Source: Phycisphaerales bacterium
Lineage (GTDB): Bacteria; Planctomycetota; Phycisphaerae; Phycisphaerales; SM1A02
Direction: 5' to 3'
NCBI GenBank assembly: GCA_007125255.1
Contig: SLDM01000221.1
Coordinates: 1-7,487 of the forward strand
DNA: 7,487 nt
In this document: piece by piece, positions 4,557-7,487 of the stretch
Layout: every line of letters begins with the position of its first letter
Position numbering within the stretch: position 1 is the first letter of the stretch
The notes under the pieces: generated by a model
The model's database searches: none
Told to the model about the DNA's origin: nothing
Seen by the model: only the letters and a program-made list of their open reading frames with translations
Translations under genes and position numbers: made by a program

Positions 4557-6445
4557 GTCACGAACTGACTTTTCAGGAAGAGGAGTACTCGCGGCAGCTC
4601 GACTTTGCGCTGTGGCGCCGCATTCTCCGTCATGCCGGAAGGTACTGGAAGCAGCTGCTCGCGCTCAGCGGCGCCGGCCTGACCGTCGCGACGGTGGATG
4701 TCATGCTGCCCCTGGTCACCGCGTGGATCATCGACGAAGCGATGGCCAGCGGCGTGACGCCCCGGTTGTGGACGTACGTGGTTCTCTACTTCGGTCTCTG
4801 CGCTCTTCTCTGTTCGTGCATCTGGCTCTTCATCGAACTGGCGGGCCAGACGTCCACGGGAATCGCCTACGACCTGCGCCGGAAGGGCTTTCGCAGGCTT
4901 CAGGAGCTGTCATTCTCGTACTTTGATGTGCGCCCGGTCGGCTGGCTGGTGACGCGGCTGACCTCGGACGTGACGAAGCTCTCTTCGCTCATGCCGTGGT
5001 TCACACTGGACCTCGTCTGGGGGTCGTTCCTCGTGCTCGGAATCACCGGCGCGATGTTCTGGCTGAACTGGCAGCTTGCCCTGGCGGTCCTGGTGATCGT
5101 TCCCCCGCTCAGTATCGCCAGCGTGTACTTCCAGAAAAGGCTGCTGGCAAGCTCACGCAACATGCGGCGGACGAACTCGATGATCACCGCAAGCTTCAGC
5201 GAATCGATCAGCGGCGTGCGCACCACCAAGGCGCTCGTGCGCGAGGAAGAGAACCTGAACGAATTTCGATCCCTCTCCACCGCCATGCACCAGCACTGCC
5301 TGCGCAACGCGCTGCAGTCGGCGGTGTACCTCCCGATTGTGGTCACGCTCGGGAGCCTGGGCGTGGGCCTCGCGCTGTGGCGCGGCGGGGTGGATGTGCT
5401 CGGACCGGACAGCACGCTCACGCTGGGCGTTCTGATCGCGTTCATGCAGTACGCCGCGCTGTTCCATATGCCGATCGAGGAGCTGGCCCGACGGTTCACG
5501 GACCTGCAGGCCGCCCAGGCCGCGGCGGAGCGGATCCAGACGTTGCTGGACACGGAGCCGGAGATCCAGGACAGCGCGGAGGTGCGATCGCGCATGGCGG
5601 CGACCGCGCCCCACCAGGCCGCGGGTGCATCGAATCTCGCGGAGGACGGGTGCGCCGACACGGTCCGGCGCATCGAGTTCCGTAACGTCTCCTTCTGGTA
5701 CAAGCCGGATGAACCGGTCCTGCGTTCATTCAACCTCACGGTCGAACCGGGTGAGACGATCGCGCTGGTCGGCGCGACCGGCGGCGGGAAGAGCACCATC
5801 GTCAGCCTGCTCGCGCGGTTCTACGAGCCGCAGGAGGGAGAGATCCTGATCGACGACACCGACTACCGCGAACGGTCGCTGCACTGGTGGCAATCGAACC
5901 TCGGCATCGTGCTGCAATCGCCCGTGCTCTTTACCGGCACGATCCGGGAGAATATCCGCTACGGCCGGCTCGACGCGAGCGATGCCGAGATCGAAGCGGC
6001 CGCGCGGCTCGTCAACGCCGAGACCTTCATCCGCGAACTGGATGGCGGCTATGAGTTCGACGTCGGCGAGATGGGCAGCCGGCTCTCGACCGGACAGCGG
6101 CAGCTCATGTCGCTCGCTCGGGCCGTTCTCGCCGATCCGCGGGTCTTCATTCTCGATGAAGCAACCTCCTCGGTCGACACCGAGACCGAGCAGCTCATCC
6201 AGGACGGCATCAACAAGGTCCTCTCCGGCCGGATCTCCTTCGTCATCGCGCACCGATTGTCGACCATTCGCGCCGCCAGCCGGATTCTCGTCATCGACGG
6301 CGGCGAGGTGGTTGAACAGGGTTCGCACGATGAACTGATACGAGAGCGCGGCCGGTACCACGATCTGTACGTGGGGCAGTTCGCGCGTCAGCGGGAGGCG
6401 GAACGGTTGTCCGGTGGCGAGGAGACCGGCATGGCCGGCGCGTGA
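4553..6445 (+). CDS. ABC exporter half-transporter, catalytic partner (BmrD/TM288-like)
   Basis: A 630-residue fused membrane/ATPase half-transporter. About six membrane segments fall within residues 34-306. Walker A is GATGGGKST (407-415), the Q-loop Gln is 455, the signature is LSTGQ (511-515), Walker B is VFILDE (531-536) with the catalytic Glu536, and the switch His is 567. The signature departs from LSGGQ while Walker B is intact, the mirror image of the upstream subunit. Paired head to tail, this subunit's Walker motifs with the partner's LSGGQ make one complete ATP site, and the other pair makes the degenerate site. An extra Ala-rich linker of about 35 residues (338-372) separates the two domains. 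The ATGA overlap with the upstream gene implies coupled synthesis of equal amounts. The C-terminus (QREAERLSGG onward) is polar and probably disordered. Confidence 0.97.
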   Translation: MSHELTFQEEEYSRQLDFALWRRILRHAGRYWKQLLALSGAGLTVATVDVMLPLVTAWIIDEAMASGVTPRLWTYVVLYFGLCALLCSCIWLFIELAGQTSTGIAYDLRRKGFRRLQELSFSYFDVRPVGWLVTRLTSDVTKLSSLMPWFTLDLVWGSFLVLGITGAMFWLNWQLALAVLVIVPPLSIASVYFQKRLLASSRNMRRTNSMITASFSESISGVRTTKALVREEENLNEFRSLSTAMHQHCLRNALQSAVYLPIVVTLGSLGVGLALWRGGVDVLGPDSTLTLGVLIAFMQYAALFHMPIEELARRFTDLQAAQAAAERIQTLLDTEPEIQDSAEVRSRMAATAPHQAAGASNLAEDGCADTVRRIEFRNVSFWYKPDEPVLRSFNLTVEPGETIALVGATGGGKSTIVSLLARFYEPQEGEILIDDTDYRERSLHWWQSNLGIVLQSPVLFTGTIRENIRYGRLDASDAEIEAAARLVNAETFIRELDGGYEFDVGEMGSRLSTGQRQLMSLARAVLADPRVFILDEATSSVDTETEQLIQDGINKVLSGRISFVIAHRLSTIRAASRILVIDGGEVVEQGSHDELIRERGRYHDLYVGQFARQREAERLSGGEETGMAGA

Positions 6446-6540
6446 GCCGATCGGTCACCATCCCGGGCGGGCTCTCGCTTGCGGGGCCGGGGGGTTGTCA
6501 CTGCGACTGGATCACCGGAAACGGGTCGTCGGGAATGGGG
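6446..6540. other. Short convergent intergenic gap without a clear terminator
   Basis: The 95 bases lie between the 3' ends of the exporter operon (plus) and the QueC-like gene (minus). They are G-rich and contain only a weak 5-bp pairing, GAGCC (6444-6448) with GGCTC (6470-6474), and no T-run on either strand. I see no intrinsic terminator, so the two transcripts may overlap or end by Rho. Confidence 0.5.
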
Positions 6541-7326
6541 TCACCGCAACCACCGGCGCGCCGTCCTGCGAAGATACCGGCCCGGCGGAGAGGTGTTCAG
6601 GCGACAACGGATCCTGGCCGCGATCGGAAGGCGGTGACCCATCCCCTCCTCGAGCGCGAAGGAGCACGGCAGACAGATTCCACATGGTCGACCGTTGCGC
6701 GGACGATGACAGAACCACGTGTGTGCCATGAGATCCTGCGCGTCGAGCTTGCTTGCTTCCGCCTCCATCTCCGTCTTGCTGATGTGAAGCAGCGGGAAAC
6801 TCAAACGGCCGAACACACGTGCCAGATCACTGTCCTGTTCACCGGTGGCGGAGGAAAGCCGGTTGTTCGGAAATCCGTGATCATCGTACGGCTCAATTTG
6901 ATCCTTGATGTAGACGAAAGCGCGATCATCGACGTGCACCGAAAGCTCCAGCCCCGTGAGGTGGTTGGCCTCGGCATACCGCGCGATCCATTCGTATTGC
7001 CCCCCGAGTTTGCCCTGCTGTTTCAGGCGTCCGAAAGCAGCGGTCGTGGTCTCCGATTCGGGAATGCTGGGCAGATCAACGTAACGGGTTGGTCGCAGTG
7101 CAACCCCGGAGGCAAGGCGGGGCGTAAGCTGATGACGCACCCGCGCCATCGCTCGCAATTCGTAGCTGACGGAGAGCCGCTCGGGATCAATGAGGTAATG
7201 CGGTTGTACCGAACGATTCTGACTCAGGCACAGTTGCAGGACCCGGAATGTCGAATCCCAGCCACCGGTCCACAGGACATGCGTGACCGCTTCCAGCTCA
7301 GCTGACCGTTCCATACTTTTCTCCAT
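6541..7326 (-). CDS. QueC-like PP-loop ATPase (7-cyano-7-deazaguanine synthase family)
   Basis: A 261-residue protein with an N-terminal PP-loop, WTGGWDST (19-26), corresponding to the SGGxDS ATP-pyrophosphatase loop. Near the C-terminus is a four-cysteine set C206-x8-C215-x2-C218-x2-C221, the spacing of the zinc site of QueC, followed by a conserved-looking RLPIAAR. QueC converts 7-carboxy-7-deazaguanine to preQ0 for queuosine and other deazapurines. This protein has Thr in place of the first Ser of the loop and a divergent middle, so it is a relative rather than certain QueC. The ATG at 7326 is supported by AGAGGA (7335-7340) eight bases upstream. No queD, queE or tgt gene is in the window. 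Two 60-base lines counted by hand gave 33 and 34 G+C, against 40 and 45 in two exporter lines, which hints at a separate origin. Confidence 0.88.
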   Translation of the reverse strand: MEKSMERSAELEAVTHVLWTGGWDSTFRVLQLCLSQNRSVQPHYLIDPERLSVSYELRAMARVRHQLTPRLASGVALRPTRYVDLPSIPESETTTAAFGRLKQQGKLGGQYEWIARYAEANHLTGLELSVHVDDRAFVYIKDQIEPYDDHGFPNNRLSSATGEQDSDLARVFGRLSFPLLHISKTEMEAEASKLDAQDLMAHTWFCHRPRNGRPCGICLPCSFALEEGMGHRLPIAARIRCRLNTSPPGRYLRRTARRWLR

Positions 7327-7409
7327 CCCGAGATTCCTCTACCAGCGGAAGAAGAGCAGCCCGCCACACACGGCCCGTTCTCTCACCTCCCGTTCCGAAC
7401 GACCCGTGC

Positions 7410-7434
7410 TCGAAACCCGTGATCGAAACCCGTG
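7410..7434. repeat. 13-bp tandem repeat upstream of the QueC-like gene
   Basis: TCGAAACCCGTG occurs at 7410-7421 and again at 7423-7434, a 13-base period. A diverged copy (CCGAAC-GACCCGTG) precedes them from about 7395. It lies 70-110 bases upstream of the minus-strand start at 7326, in the position of a promoter or operator. The rest of 7341-7487 shows nothing else I can name. Confidence 0.6.
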
Positions 7435-7487
7435 GTCCAAGCAGGTTCCTCGGCGAACATGGTAGAGCAGCGCTCCGCCCGCTGCAC

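Noticed and set aside
6442..7305. 287-codon plus-strand frame overlapping the second ABC gene end as GTGA
   Set aside because: The overlap looked like an operon continuation, but the frame is antisense to the QueC-like gene, which carries a PP-loop, a four-cysteine zinc set and a good ribosome binding site.

Overview
The window is GC-rich bacterial DNA carrying five near-complete protein genes, the start of a sixth at the left edge, and a repeat-filled intergenic region that ends in what looks like a translated, terminator-based leader for an ABC-exporter operon. The gene neighbourhood (DUF1015 start, shortened MnmE-like GTPase, CoaX with an atypical first motif) and the octamer-rich spacer suggest Planctomycetota, possibly Phycisphaerae. 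This is an inference from gene style, not a proven assignment. Good Shine-Dalgarno sequences precede several genes, and one TACAAT -10 box is visible.

Layout. 1-83 (minus): first 27 codons of a DUF1015-type protein with its own promoter and ribosome binding site. 247-2047 (minus): a two-gene overlapping unit, coaX (type III pantothenate kinase) followed by an MnmE/TrmE-like GTPase that lacks the usual C-terminal helical region and catalytic cysteine. 2048-2475: no gene, but several short tandem arrays (an 11-bp unit and at least three different 8-bp units), partly in inverted orientation. 2476-2613: an 18-codon ORF with a strong ribosome binding site, followed by a perfect 9-bp intrinsic terminator. 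2694-6445 (plus): two ABC exporter half-transporter genes overlapping by ATGA, with complementary degenerate ATPase motifs as expected for an obligate heterodimer of the BmrCD / TM287-288 type. 6541-7326 (minus, convergent): a QueC-like PP-loop ATPase with a complete four-cysteine zinc motif and lower GC than the exporter genes.

The most interesting part is 2476-2613. The short ORF, its stop codon and the terminator can be drawn as a classical four-segment attenuator: segment 1 inside the ORF pairs with segment 2 at its end, segment 2 pairs with segment 3, and segment 3 pairs with segment 4 (the terminator). The end of segment 2 overlaps the stop codon. A ribosome that finishes the ORF would therefore allow termination, and one stalled early would free segment 2 to form the antiterminator and let the exporter operon be transcribed. 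Bacillus subtilis bmrB-bmrCD provides a precedent for this logic on the same transporter class. No sequence relation to BmrB is claimed.
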